Part shown: piece by piece, positions 1-8,061 of the stretch | Layout of the letters: the number at the start of each line of letters is the position of its first letter | Position numbering within the stretch: position 1 is the stretch's first letter | NCBI GenBank assembly: GCA_003566885.1 | Contig: PXBO01000104.1 | Coordinates: 1 to 48,321 of the forward strand | Origin: Opitutia bacterium | GTDB taxonomy: Bacteria; Verrucomicrobiota; Verrucomicrobiia; Opitutales; T3Sed10-336 | DNA length: 48,321 nt | Reading direction: 5' to 3' | Program-made: the position numbers and the translations under genes | The notes under the pieces: generated by a model | What the model was told of the DNA's origin: nothing | The model's input: only the letters and a program-made list of their open reading frames with translations | Database searches by the model: none

Positions 1-1863
1 GACGAGTTGATCAGCGGGATCGTGGCGCTGATCGACAACCCGTCGCTGCCGATCGACGAATTGATGCGGCACATTCCCGGCCCCGACTTCCCTTCGGGCG
101 GAGCCGTGGTGGGACGGAGCGGGATCGACTCCTACATGCGCACCGGCCGGGGAATCGTTAAGATCCGCGGCAAAATACACAGCGAGGAACTCAAGAACGG
201 CAAAGAGCAAATCGTCGTCACCGAGATTCCCTACAACGTCAACCGGGCGTCGCTGGTCAAGAAAATCGCCGATCTCATTTCCCACAAAATCATCGAGGGC
301 GTCAGCGACCTGCGGGACGAATCCGACGAAAACACCCGCATCGTTCTCGAACTTAAACGCGGCGAAGTGCCGCGGGTGATCGTCAACAAACTCTTCAAAC
401 ACACCGCCTTGGAATCCTCCTTCGGCGTGATTCTGCTGGCCCTCGACAAGCGTCGACCCAAGCAGATGAACATCAAGGAGATGATCGAATGCTACGTCGA
501 GCATCGCCGCGAGGTGGTTTATCGCCGCACCCAGTTCCAGCTGCGCAAGGCCGAAGACCGCGCCCACATCCTGGAGGGTTACAAGATCGCGCTGGACAAT
601 CTAGACGACTTCGTCCGCATCATCCGCGCCTCCTCCAATCGTGACGAGGCCCGCGAGCGCCTGATGGAGAAGTACCCCATCACCGAACGTCAGGCCAACG
701 CCATCCTCGACCTTCGCCTATACCAGCTCACCGGTCTCGAACGCGAGAAGATCGAAGAGGAGTACAATCGCCTCATGGAAATCATCGCCGAGCTGAAATC
801 CATTCTGGAAAACGAACAGAAGCTGCTGGACGTCATCAAGAAGGAGCTGCTGGACCTCAAGGAAAAGTACACCAGCCCCCGCCGCACCGAACTCGTCCCC
901 GAAGAGGGCGAATTCCGCATGGAGGATGTTATCGCCAACGAGGGCTGTATTATCACGGTTTCCCACCAGGGTTTCATTAAGCGCACCTCAGTCAGCGCCT
1001 ACCGCTCGCAGAAACGCGGCGGCAAAGGCATCATCGGTTCCGGCTCCTACGACGAAGACTTCGTCGAACACCTCTTCACCGCCAGCACCCACGACTACAT
1101 CATGTTCTTTATGAACAACGGCCGGGTGTACGTGGAAAAGGTGTACGAGATTCCCGAAGGCACCCGCACTTCCAAGGGGCGATCGCTGGCCAACGTGCTG
1201 TCGCTGCAAAAGGACGAACGGATCGCCACCATGATCTGCGTGAAGGAGTTTTCCGAGGAGCAGCACCTGGTCATGGCCACCAAACACGGCGTCGTCAAAA
1301 AGACCAACCTCAGCGAGTACGTCAACTACCGCAAGGGAGGCATCATCGGCATCAAGATCGACGAAGGAGACAGCCTGATCGCCGTTCGCCTGACCAACGG
1401 CGACAACGAACTGGTCATGATCACCCACCTCGGGATGTCGATCCGTTTTCACGAAAACGACCTGCGCGACCAGGGGCGCGCCACCCGGGGCGTTCGCGGC
1501 ATCAAACTCAAGAAGGGCGACTCGGTGGAAATCATCGAAGTGGTCGAATCCGACTCCACCCTGCTCATCGCCGGCGAAAACGGCCTGGGCAAACGCACCC
1601 AGTTCGAGGAGTACCGCACCCAGTCGCGCGGCGGCAGCGGTATCATCGCCATTCGCTCCTCCAACGTGGCCGGCGCCTTGAGTGTCAAGGACGACGATGA
1701 AATCATGCTCCTCACCTCCAGCGGCCAGACCGTGCGCTGCCCGGTCAAGGACATCCGCATCATCGGCCGCACCACCAAGGGCGTCAAACTGGTCAATCTC
1801 GGCGACGACGACAAACTGATCGGCATCGCCCGCATCGTAGACATCGACGCCGAAGAGGCGTGA
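1..1863 (+). CDS. gyrA: DNA gyrase subunit A, 5'-truncated by window edge
   Basis: Type II topoisomerase A subunit, which cuts and rejoins DNA to introduce negative supercoils together with GyrB. The frame is open from base 1, so the N-terminal winged-helix and active-site Tyr region lies outside the window. What remains begins in the tower region (IPGPDFP, then GRSGI and TGRG), passes through the coiled-coil dimerisation region and ends in the six-bladed C-terminal DNA-wrapping domain. The GyrA box QKRGGKG is encoded at 1009-1029, which separates GyrA from ParC. The gene ends with TGA at 1861. An acidic tail (IDAEEA) is usual for the family. Identity is very secure. Confidence 0.97.
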   Translation, partial: DELISGIVALIDNPSLPIDELMRHIPGPDFPSGGAVVGRSGIDSYMRTGRGIVKIRGKIHSEELKNGKEQIVVTEIPYNVNRASLVKKIADLISHKIIEGVSDLRDESDENTRIVLELKRGEVPRVIVNKLFKHTALESSFGVILLALDKRRPKQMNIKEMIECYVEHRREVVYRRTQFQLRKAEDRAHILEGYKIALDNLDDFVRIIRASSNRDEARERLMEKYPITERQANAILDLRLYQLTGLEREKIEEEYNRLMEIIAELKSILENEQKLLDVIKKELLDLKEKYTSPRRTELVPEEGEFRMEDVIANEGCIITVSHQGFIKRTSVSAYRSQKRGGKGIIGSGSYDEDFVEHLFTASTHDYIMFFMNNGRVYVEKVYEIPEGTRTSKGRSLANVLSLQKDERIATMICVKEFSEEQHLVMATKHGVVKKTNLSEYVNYRKGGIIGIKIDEGDSLIAVRLTNGDNELVMITHLGMSIRFHENDLRDQGRATRGVRGIKLKKGDSVEIIEVVESDSTLLIAGENGLGKRTQFEEYRTQSRGGSGIIAIRSSNVAGALSVKDDDEIMLLTSSGQTVRCPVKDIRIIGRTTKGVKLVNLGDDDKLIGIARIVDIDAEEA

Positions 1864-1890
1864 GTGGTGATTCGTGATTCGTCGCCTACC

Positions 1891-1918
1891 GGGGCGCGGG
1901 CAGGGATGCCCGCGCCTC
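1891..1918. terminator. Strong GC hairpin after gyrA
   Basis: A perfect 10-bp stem (GGCGCGGGCA, loop GGGA, TGCCCGCGCC), extendable by a G-U and a G-C pair, starts about 30 nt after the gyrA stop. The following bases (CTCTTCCC) are pyrimidine-rich but contain no long T run, so it may act as a terminator or be a REP-like palindrome. The rest of the gap 1864-2174 holds another GGGA-loop hairpin and no convincing gene. Confidence 0.55.
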
Positions 1919-2110
1919 TTCCCGCATATTCCCCCGGCTCCGCGAATAACCCACCTTAGTCCCTTATTTCTGAAATCGTGCGCGAAACGCGCAGGATTTC
2001 CTGGAGGGCAATCCCGCATTTGGCGGGACCGTTGCCGCAAAACGTACCGGAAGGAAACGGCGGCGGGTTCCGCTTCGTAGGCGCCAAACGTCAGGAACAC
2101 CGAACCCCGC

Positions 2111-2130
2111 GGCGGCGCGGGAGCGCCGCC
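2111..2130. repeat. GGGA-loop palindrome
   Basis: Perfect 8-bp stem GGCGGCGC / GCGCCGCC with the same GGGA tetraloop as the hairpin at 1891-1918, followed by CTCCA. It lies between the convergent gyrA and exonuclease genes. It may be a second terminator or a member of a dispersed palindromic family. Confidence 0.45.
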
Positions 2131-2174
2131 CTCCAGATACCTTTTTGGTACCGGCTCCCCCGGGTTGGGCTCTC

Positions 2175-2840
2175 TTAAAACAACCGCCGCTGCCGCAACG
2201 ACTCCGAGCGCGATGCCGATCCCGCGCTCATTTCCAGGAGCCAGCGTAGCGACCGGTGGCGGCAGGTCGGCTCCTCCGCGATCACCGACAGCAATACGGC
2301 CGACGCGAGCGCGTCGTAAAGCGCACAATGGTAACCGCGGCGATCTTCCGGACAATGCTCGGCCGCCAATTTCTCAAGCCGGTCCCGTCTTCCGAACGCC
2401 TCGATCAGGTCCGCCAGGCCCGCCCCGGTCAGACCGGTGAACAGGTTCGGCAACAGACGTCCCGTATCGACCCAAGGGCCCCAATCGACCCTCCCCGCCG
2501 CGCCCCCGGTGAAGTCCGGTACCGTGCCGGGGAACGGCCAAACGGAGCGGATCAGGCTGTTTTCCACCGATGCGAAATGCGCGCCGAAAAAGCCGGTTTT
2601 GCGACGCCCCAGAAACAAGTCCCACTCGTGCGCGAAAGGCGCCTCGCCATTAACGTCGGCCTCGCGAATGCCGTGAGTGCGGACGTCTTCTTCACGAATA
2701 CGACCGATCGGCCCGCAAAGCCGCGTCCGCGTCTCCAGGATCTCCGGCCCCCGCACTGTGACCAGCCCGTATTCCAGGATTCCCGAAGTCTTGTTGCCCT
2801 CGAAATCGATGATGTGCAGCGTTGCTTCCGTCCAACTCAT
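2175..2840 (-). CDS. DEDDh-family 3'-5' exonuclease (DnaQ-like)
   Basis: Probable 3'-5' exonuclease of the DnaQ/polymerase-epsilon type, 221 residues, close to the size of a free-standing exonuclease domain. Exo I is IIDFEG (Asp12, Glu14). Exo II is around GAHFASVEN (residues 86-94), where the usual Asp appears to be Glu93. Exo III is HCALYDA (His171, Asp176), giving the H-x4-D spacing of the DEDDh subgroup. No polymerase or helicase domain is attached, so its substrate (proofreading, RNA trimming or oligonucleotide clean-up) cannot be told. It is convergent with gyrA and divergent from the HisN-like gene. The family is fairly sure; the Exo II alignment is by eye. Confidence 0.8.
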   Translation of the reverse strand: MSWTEATLHIIDFEGNKTSGILEYGLVTVRGPEILETRTRLCGPIGRIREEDVRTHGIREADVNGEAPFAHEWDLFLGRRKTGFFGAHFASVENSLIRSVWPFPGTVPDFTGGAAGRVDWGPWVDTGRLLPNLFTGLTGAGLADLIEAFGRRDRLEKLAAEHCPEDRRGYHCALYDALASAVLLSVIAEEPTCRHRSLRWLLEMSAGSASRSESLRQRRLF

Positions 2841-2937
2841 CCTTGATGTTCTCTAAACCGGAATTCACCCATGGTTCAGGTCGATTTCCCGGAACCGCGA
2901 CGGCGTTTCTACCGTCATCAAGCCATCCACAGCAACC

Positions 2938-3705
2938 ATGCTCTCGGAAAAAATCCACCCATTCATGTACGATCTCGCGCAGCGAAGCGCCAAGGTCATC
3001 AAGCCGTACTTCGCCCATCCGGACCTGGAGGTGGAAACCAAAGCCGACGACACGCCGGTGACCCGCGCCGACCGGGCGGCCGAACGGTTGATGCGGGATC
3101 ATATCGAAAAACATTACCCGCAGCACGGTATCATCGGCGAAGAGTTCGGTGAAAAGGATCCCGAAGCGGAGTTCGTCTGGGTGCTCGATCCGATCGACGG
3201 CACCAAGTCCTTCGCCGCCGGCTGCCCCCTTTTCGGTACCCTGATCGCCCTGCTGCACAACGGTCAGCCCGTCGCCGGAGCCATTCACCAGCCGGTCCTG
3301 GACCAGTTCTGCTTCGGCGACAACCGCACCGCATCCCTGAACGGACGTCCGGTAAAAATGCGTTATTGTCCGCACCTCAAGGACGCCATCCTGCTCACCA
3401 CGGACATTCGCAACGTTTACCGGCACCAGAGCGGACCGGCCTTCGAAAATCTGGTTGATTCGACCCGCCTCTTTCGCACCTGGGGCGATTGCTACGGTTA
3501 CCTCCTGCTGGCCTCCGGCTGGGCAGACGTCATGATCGATCCGATAATGAACCCCTGGGACTACCTGGCCCTGGTCCCGGTCATCCGGGGCGCCGGAGGG
3601 GTGATCACCAACTGGCAGGGGGGCGATCCGATCGGCGGCGAATCGATCGTCGCCGCCAGCAGGTTCATTCACGGCCGCACCATCGAAATCCTGAACGAAC
3701 ACTGA
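2938..3705 (+). CDS. hisN: Inositol-monophosphatase-family phosphatase, HisN-type
   Basis: Metal-dependent phosphatase of the inositol monophosphatase superfamily, 255 residues. Metal ligands are visible in GEEFG (67-71), in DPIDGTKSF (84-92; Asp84, Asp87) and in WDYLAL (Asp208 at 207-212). The stretch TWGDCYGY followed by ADVMIDPIMNPWD is characteristic of HisN-type histidinol-phosphate phosphatases, which carry out the penultimate step of histidine synthesis. The ATG at 2938 fits the usual family start. An MFS transporter gene begins 23 nt after its stop, so the two are probably cotranscribed. The substrate is inferred from similarity only; no other his gene is in the window. Confidence 0.85.
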   Translation: MLSEKIHPFMYDLAQRSAKVIKPYFAHPDLEVETKADDTPVTRADRAAERLMRDHIEKHYPQHGIIGEEFGEKDPEAEFVWVLDPIDGTKSFAAGCPLFGTLIALLHNGQPVAGAIHQPVLDQFCFGDNRTASLNGRPVKMRYCPHLKDAILLTTDIRNVYRHQSGPAFENLVDSTRLFRTWGDCYGYLLLASGWADVMIDPIMNPWDYLALVPVIRGAGGVITNWQGGDPIGGESIVAASRFIHGRTIEILNEH

Positions 3706-3728
3706 ACGGATCCGGCGGATTCGAAGCC

Positions 3729-5093
3729 ATGTCCGAAAACGTATCCCGCAAGGCATCGACCGATCCCGCAGACAAGCTGGATCGCCTTTACGCCTTCATC
3801 GCCAACGAGGAGACCCGGGTCTGCGACGACATCGAGGAGGAAGCCTGCCGCCACGTTCCGGGGAATTTCTTTCGTCAACTGGCCAGCCTGACCCTGACCA
3901 AAACCGGCGACGCTCTGGTCAACGCCAAAACCGTACTCGCCTGGCTGCTGGGAACCCTGGGGGCGCCGGTGGGATTCGTCGCCCTGCTGGTGCCGATTCG
4001 CGAATCCGGCTCCATGCTCCCCCAGCTCTTCATCGCCGGCCCCATCCGCGCGTTCGCACGGCGGAAATGGGTCTGGGTCACCGGATCGATTCTCCAGGCC
4101 CTCGCCATCTTCGGAATGGCGGCCACCGCTCTGTTGCTGGAGGGAGTCGCCGCCGGCGTCGCCCTGATTGGAGCCCTGATCCTGTTCTCCCTGGCGCGTG
4201 GCCTGTCCTCCATCGCCTCCAAGGACGTGCTGGGCAAAACCGTGCCCAAACGGCGCCGCGGACGTCTGAACGGCCTGGCCTCGACCGTCGCCGGACTGGC
4301 CACCATCACCCTCGGCGCAGTGCTGCTCACCCGGCTTGACCAGGAAACGTCCCCCGTATTCTTCGCCGGGATACTGTTGGCGGCGGCCCTGCTGTGGTTG
4401 CTGGCCTCCTCGATTTACGGCACGATCCGTGAACACCCGCTGAAAAGCGCCCGGAGCGGAGGCACCCTGAGCGAAGCCGGGAGCAGCCTCAAGCTGCTCG
4501 TAACCGACGCCCCGCTGCGCAAATTTGTCATCGCCCGCGCCCTCCTGCTCTGTTCCGCCCTATCCGCCCCCTACTACGTCCTGCTGGCCCAGCGAACCGA
4601 GGGCGTGACAACGGCCCTCCTCGGAGGTTTCATCCTTGCCGGGGGGCTGGCCTCCAGCCTCAGCGCGTCCGTCTGGGGATGGATGGCGGATCGCTCCAGC
4701 AGGCTGGTCATGGCGGCCGGCGGGGTCATCACCGCAACCACCGGCCTGACCGTGTTTCTGGTCGACCGTATCGCTCCCGACGCCGCCGCCGTCGCCTGGT
4801 TTTTCGCCGCCGCCTACTTTTTCCTGAACATCGCCCACAGCGGAGTCCGGCTCGGACGCAAAACGTTCCTGGTCGATCTGGCCGGGGGCGACAAGCGAAC
4901 GCAGTACGTCGCCGTCAGCAACAGCGCCATCGGCCTCATCCTCCTGATCATCGGAGTGGCCGGCGCCCTCATTCCCAGCCCCTCGCCCGCCTGGAACGTG
5001 CTGGGCCTGTCGCTGGCCGGACTCCTGGGCGCGATTCTTTCGCAGCGATTGCCGGAGGTTACCGCGAAAAAGGCCGATTCGTCTGACGACTGA
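3729..5093 (+). CDS. MFS-type transporter
   Basis: Integral membrane protein of 454 residues with about twelve hydrophobic segments, consistent with the major facilitator superfamily. A soluble N-terminal stretch of about 70 residues, including EEACRHVPGNFF, precedes the first membrane segment, and the loop PIRESGSMLPQL follows. An RxGRLNG-type basic loop lies between the early segments. The ATG at 3729 was chosen because the frame upstream of it overlaps hisN. It follows hisN by 23 nt, suggesting one transcript. The substrate cannot be predicted. Confidence 0.8.
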   Translation: MSENVSRKASTDPADKLDRLYAFIANEETRVCDDIEEEACRHVPGNFFRQLASLTLTKTGDALVNAKTVLAWLLGTLGAPVGFVALLVPIRESGSMLPQLFIAGPIRAFARRKWVWVTGSILQALAIFGMAATALLLEGVAAGVALIGALILFSLARGLSSIASKDVLGKTVPKRRRGRLNGLASTVAGLATITLGAVLLTRLDQETSPVFFAGILLAAALLWLLASSIYGTIREHPLKSARSGGTLSEAGSSLKLLVTDAPLRKFVIARALLLCSALSAPYYVLLAQRTEGVTTALLGGFILAGGLASSLSASVWGWMADRSSRLVMAAGGVITATTGLTVFLVDRIAPDAAAVAWFFAAAYFFLNIAHSGVRLGRKTFLVDLAGGDKRTQYVAVSNSAIGLILLIIGVAGALIPSPSPAWNVLGLSLAGLLGAILSQRLPEVTAKKADSSDD

Positions 5094-5103
5094 CGGAAAA
5101 ACC

Positions 5104-5173
5104 TGGAGGGCTCGGCTCCGCCGCAAGCGAAATCCGAATCCGGAATACGGCGCGGGCGGAGCCGAGCCCTCCA
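5104..5173. repeat. Long inverted repeat between MFS gene and tRNA
   Basis: Two perfect 19-bp arms (5104-5122 and 5155-5173) in inverted orientation are separated by 32 nt. The element starts 10 nt after the MFS stop and faces the end of the tRNA gene, so it could be a two-way terminator. There is no T tract. The CTCCA edge resembles the hairpin at 2111-2130, suggesting a repeat family. Confidence 0.7.
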
Positions 5174-5200
5174 AGGGTCCCTTTAATGCGCTGGGGAAAA

Positions 5201-5275
5201 TGGTACACCCATCGGGAGTCGAACCCAAATCTTCGGCTCCGGAGGCCGATGTTCTATCCATTGAACTATGGGTGC
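5201..5275 (-). tRNA. tRNA-Arg(CCG)
   Basis: Read on the minus strand it folds as a 75-nt cloverleaf with encoded CCA. The acceptor arm is GCACCCA/TGGGTGT, the anticodon stem TCGGC/GCCGA encloses loop CTCCGGA (anticodon CCG), and the T loop is TTCGACT. It reads the arginine codon CGG. The first acceptor pair is G1-U72 instead of a Watson-Crick pair. It is a single tRNA, convergent with the MFS gene. Confidence 0.93.
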
Positions 5276-5346
5276 CTATAGAACAAACTCCAAGGCTAGG
5301 CGAATCGGCCAAGGACTGGCGATAAAAAAAATCGCACGAGGCGGGC

Positions 5347-5601
5347 TTAGAACCGGAAATGCACGAACACCCTTCCGAAATTCTTGCTGTCTTTTTCCAC
5401 CCGGTGGTACTGGGACTTGATACGCGGTTCCTGCAGGAAGCGCAGCACCTTCTTCTTTAGCTGACCGCTCCCCTTGCCCGGGATGATTTCCACCGTGCGG
5501 ATCCGTTTTCGCACCGCTTCCTCGATTACCCCTTCCAACGCGGTCTCCAGCCGCCGGCCGTCGTTAAATATGTCGTGTAAATCCAGTTTCAGCTTACTCA
5601 T
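5347..5601 (-). CDS. Small Smr-domain protein
   Basis: An 84-residue protein made of a single Smr (MutS2 C-terminal) domain. The hallmark LDLHD near the N-terminus (residues 6-10) and IIPGKGSGQLKK in the middle match the LDLHG and HGKGxGxLR signatures, with Pro in place of His before GKG. Smr domains bind or nick branched DNA or cleave RNA. Its ATG overlaps the stop of the upstream radical SAM gene as ATGA (5598-5601), so translation is probably coupled. The function in this organism is not known. Confidence 0.8.
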   Translation of the reverse strand: MSKLKLDLHDIFNDGRRLETALEGVIEEAVRKRIRTVEIIPGKGSGQLKKKVLRFLQEPRIKSQYHRVEKDSKNFGRVFVHFRF

Positions 5602-6710
5602 TTCTCACAAGCCCTTCCCTTCGTGTCCTTTGTGCTCTTCGTGGTGAAAAGTTCCATCTGCACCCCGCCCGGCCGCCGGAATGCCGTAATCGACAGTTCC
5701 GGAACAGCCCGGTCCAAACCGGCCCGACGACGAGCGACCCGAAACAGGGATCGTATCTGCTCCGCGAACACCCCCTCGCCCCGCATCCGCGAACCGAACC
5801 GGGCGTCGTTCAGTTTACCGCCCCGCACTTCCCGGACGCGACTCAACACGCGATCCTTTTTCCCGGGGAAATGCGTCTCCAGCCAGTTTCCGAAAAGATC
5901 TTTTACTGCGTGCGGCAACCGTAGCACGGTGTAGCCCGCAAAAGACGCCCCCGCTTCAGCCGCCGCCTCCAGCAACTTCGGAATCTCGTGATCGGTCAGG
6001 CCGGGAACAATGGGAGCCGTCATCACACCCGCCGGAATACCCGCCGCCGCCAAACGGCGGATGGCGTCGAGACGATGTTCCGGGCTGGCCGTGCGCGGCT
6101 CCATCACGCGCGCCAACGCGGGATCGAGCGTGGTCAGGGAAACGAACACCGCCGCCGCGCGCACCGACGCCAGTTCCGAAAGGAAGTCGATGTCGCGGGT
6201 CACCAGGTGGTTCTTGGTCACGATCGCCACCGGATTGCGGAACTCGGCCAGAACGCGAAGGCAGCCTCGGGTGATCTCCAGTTTGCGCTCCACCGGCTGG
6301 TAGGGATCGGTTACCCCGCTCATCACCAGCACACCCGGCTCCCAGGTCGGTTTCTCCAGCGCCGCCCGCAACAAGGCGGGGGCCCGCTCCTTGACCATGA
6401 TGCGGGTTTCGAAATCCAGCCCCGAGGAAAATCCGAGGTACTCGTGAGTCGGCCGGGCATAACAGTAGACACACCCGTGTTCGCAGCCGCGATAGGGATT
6501 GATGCTCCGGTCGAACCCGACATCGGGACTGTCGTTGTGGGTGATGATCGACTGCGGCAGGTCCGCCAGGAATTGCGTGCGCGGCGCCGAACGCTCCTCG
6601 TCCGCCTCCCACTCCGGATCGGGCTCGAACCAGGCATGCTCGAACCGGTTCCCCGGGTTCGCCGCGACTCCCCGCCCCCGCCAGCCCCTGCCTGATTGCC
6701 CTGGTTCCAT
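5598..6710 (-). CDS. PA0069-family radical SAM protein
   Basis: Radical SAM enzyme of 370 residues. The [4Fe-4S] motif is CEHGCVYC (Cys76, Cys80, Cys83) in the context NPYRGCEHGCVYCYARPTHEY, typical of the PA0069/SplB-like group. Later family features are GVTDPYQPVE and TKNHLVTRDIDFL. The reaction is not established for this family. The last residues (TTKSTKDTKG and following) are encoded by a dispersed repeat at 5617-5647 and are probably not part of the ancestral protein. The stop overlaps the Smr gene start by 4 nt, forming a two-gene operon. The ATG at 6710 precedes a basic, Gly-rich N-terminus. Confidence 0.87.
   Translation of the reverse strand: MEPGQSGRGWRGRGVAANPGNRFEHAWFEPDPEWEADEERSAPRTQFLADLPQSIITHNDSPDVGFDRSINPYRGCEHGCVYCYARPTHEYLGFSSGLDFETRIMVKERAPALLRAALEKPTWEPGVLVMSGVTDPYQPVERKLEITRGCLRVLAEFRNPVAIVTKNHLVTRDIDFLSELASVRAAAVFVSLTTLDPALARVMEPRTASPEHRLDAIRRLAAAGIPAGVMTAPIVPGLTDHEIPKLLEAAAEAGASFAGYTVLRLPHAVKDLFGNWLETHFPGKKDRVLSRVREVRGGKLNDARFGSRMRGEGVFAEQIRSLFRVARRRAGLDRAVPELSITAFRRPGGVQMELFTTKSTKDTKGRACEK
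5617..5647. repeat. Dispersed 31-nt repeat, copy A
   Basis: This 31-nt segment matches 40034-40064 at 30 of 31 positions, and a diverged inverted copy lies at about 39901-39931. Here it sits inside the 3' end of the radical SAM gene and encodes the Thr/Lys-rich tail TTKSTKDTKG. The other copies are intergenic. Confidence 0.75.
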
Positions 6711-7033
6711 TTCACCGTGACCTTAGCCACCCCACTCCCGCCCTGCAAGCACATGTGTACGTGCGTTCATCTCAGGAAGTCCGTCAAGTATATTTTGCCT
6801 GGCAGATTATTATTCACCCTAAGCCGTATTAAAGAAATCTGAAACCGAAGCCAATCTGTGGCGACCGGGTTTACCCCGGGAGATGCAGCGGCTGCGTTTC
6901 TCCGGACATAAAGTCCGTCGCCACAATCTTCAGTCTTCGATCTTCAATCTCCAATCCCACCCCCCGGCGCCACGACCAATACCCTTGCGTCGAACGGACC
7001 GTCTCTTCACGATCATCCCAATCTTCCACAGTT
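6711..7033. other. Divergent intergenic region with palindromic element
   Basis: A 323-bp gap between the divergent radical SAM and ThuA-like genes. It holds an AT-rich patch at about 6785-6840, which may carry promoters, the cloverleaf-like repeat at 6858-6924, and a pyrimidine-rich stretch at about 6924-6965 made of short CTTCAATC-type repeats. I see no gene in it. Confidence 0.6.
6858..6924. repeat. Cloverleaf-like palindromic repeat
   Basis: Terminal inverted repeats GTGGCGAC (6858-6865) and GTCGCCAC (6917-6924) enclose three smaller hairpins: CCGGG/CCCGG at about 6865-6879, GCAGC/GCTGC at about 6885-6895, and CGGAC/GTCCG at about 6903-6917. The 67-nt unit can therefore fold as a three-armed structure. 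It does not resemble a tRNA. Only one copy is seen in this window. Confidence 0.6.
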
Positions 7034-7804
7034 ATGCCGGAACCCATCCAAGTCACCGTCTGGGGCGAGTATCGTCACGAAAAGCAGAATCCCAAGGTTG
7101 CCGACCTTTATCCCGAAGGCATGCACGAAACCATCGCCGGATTTCTGCGGGAGGATTCCAACCTGGAAGTTCGCACCGCCTGGCTCGATCAACCGGAGCA
7201 TGGGTTGACCGACGAGGTCATCGCCGGAACCGACGTCCTGGTCTGGTGGGGGCACATGGCGCACGGGGAGGTCTCGGACGAAGTTGTCGCCAAACTGAAG
7301 GCGCGTGTCCTGGCCGGCATGGGATTGGTTGTTCTCCACTCCGGACACTACTCCAAGATTTTCAAAAGCCTGATGGGGAGCACCTGTTCCCTGAAATGGC
7401 GGGAGTCCACCGATAAGGAACGGCTCTGGAACCTGATGCCCTCCCATCCGATATGTCAGGGCATCGGTGAGTACATAGAAATCCCGGCCGAGGAAATGTA
7501 CGGCGAACCCTTTGGGATTCCCACCCCGGATGAACTGCTCTTCATTTCCTGGTTCACCGGTGGCGAGGTTTTTCGCAGCGGAGCCACCTGGCGCCGGGGG
7601 CACGGACGCATTTTTTACTTCCGGCCCGGCCACGAAACCTACCCCACCTATCACCACGAGGACGTCCGGATTGTCATCCGCAACGCGGTGACCTGGGCCC
7701 GACCCACCGTCAACATCCCCGACGCCTGTCCCAACGTGCCTCCGCTAGAACCGTTGCCCGAAGACCCAGACGCGGATAGCCGGTCGCACACTTCGCATAA
7801 ATAG
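7034..7804 (+). CDS. ThuA-domain protein
   Basis: A 256-residue protein resembling the ThuA (trehalose-utilisation) family, which has a glutamine-amidotransferase-like fold. Family features are VTVWGEYRHE at the N-terminus, the segment DVLVWWGHMAHGEV, GLVVLHSGHYSKIF and a late GRIFYFRPGHETYPTYH. No signal peptide is present, so it is probably cytoplasmic. ThuA proteins are linked to sugar metabolism, but the reaction is unclear and no sugar genes flank it here. It begins at ATG 7034 without a clear ribosome-binding site. Confidence 0.85.
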   Translation: MPEPIQVTVWGEYRHEKQNPKVADLYPEGMHETIAGFLREDSNLEVRTAWLDQPEHGLTDEVIAGTDVLVWWGHMAHGEVSDEVVAKLKARVLAGMGLVVLHSGHYSKIFKSLMGSTCSLKWRESTDKERLWNLMPSHPICQGIGEYIEIPAEEMYGEPFGIPTPDELLFISWFTGGEVFRSGATWRRGHGRIFYFRPGHETYPTYHHEDVRIVIRNAVTWARPTVNIPDACPNVPPLEPLPEDPDADSRSHTSHK

Positions 7805-8061
7805 ACCGCATGACACGCGGGATCGCGGCCCAGTGCAGCACGCGCATCATACGGAACCCGTCGCGGACACCGTCATCTCCACCGGCACCTGCGGGACCGC
7901 CTGCTGCACTCTTTGGAAGAAGCGCGAATAATGGGGGCAAGGACTTACTCGGGCCGATTCATTGAATTTCCAAATTAGTCCGTTTTTTCCGAAGAATTCT
8001 CGGATTTCCGGCGTTTATCCCCAATGAACCGCGTATCACAAACCCAACCCGGAGGACTGAA

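Noticed and set aside
988-2355. 455-codon open frame antisense to gyrA
   Set aside because: It mirrors the codon-position bias of gyrA on the other strand, has repetitive Ala/Gly/Asp composition and no recognisable domain.
2692-3756. 354-codon frame antisense to the HisN-type gene
   Set aside because: The sense strand encodes a clear phosphatase with all metal motifs; the antisense frame has no family sequence.
6858-6924. Possible tRNA from the cloverleaf-like fold
   Set aside because: Arm lengths, missing T-loop and anticodon-loop bases and the tight internal loops do not match a tRNA.
7710-7940. 76-codon minus-strand frame beyond the ThuA-like gene
   Set aside because: No motif and overlaps the certain ThuA-like coding end; the gap 7805-8061 shows no gene I can support, though it could hold a decayed fragment.
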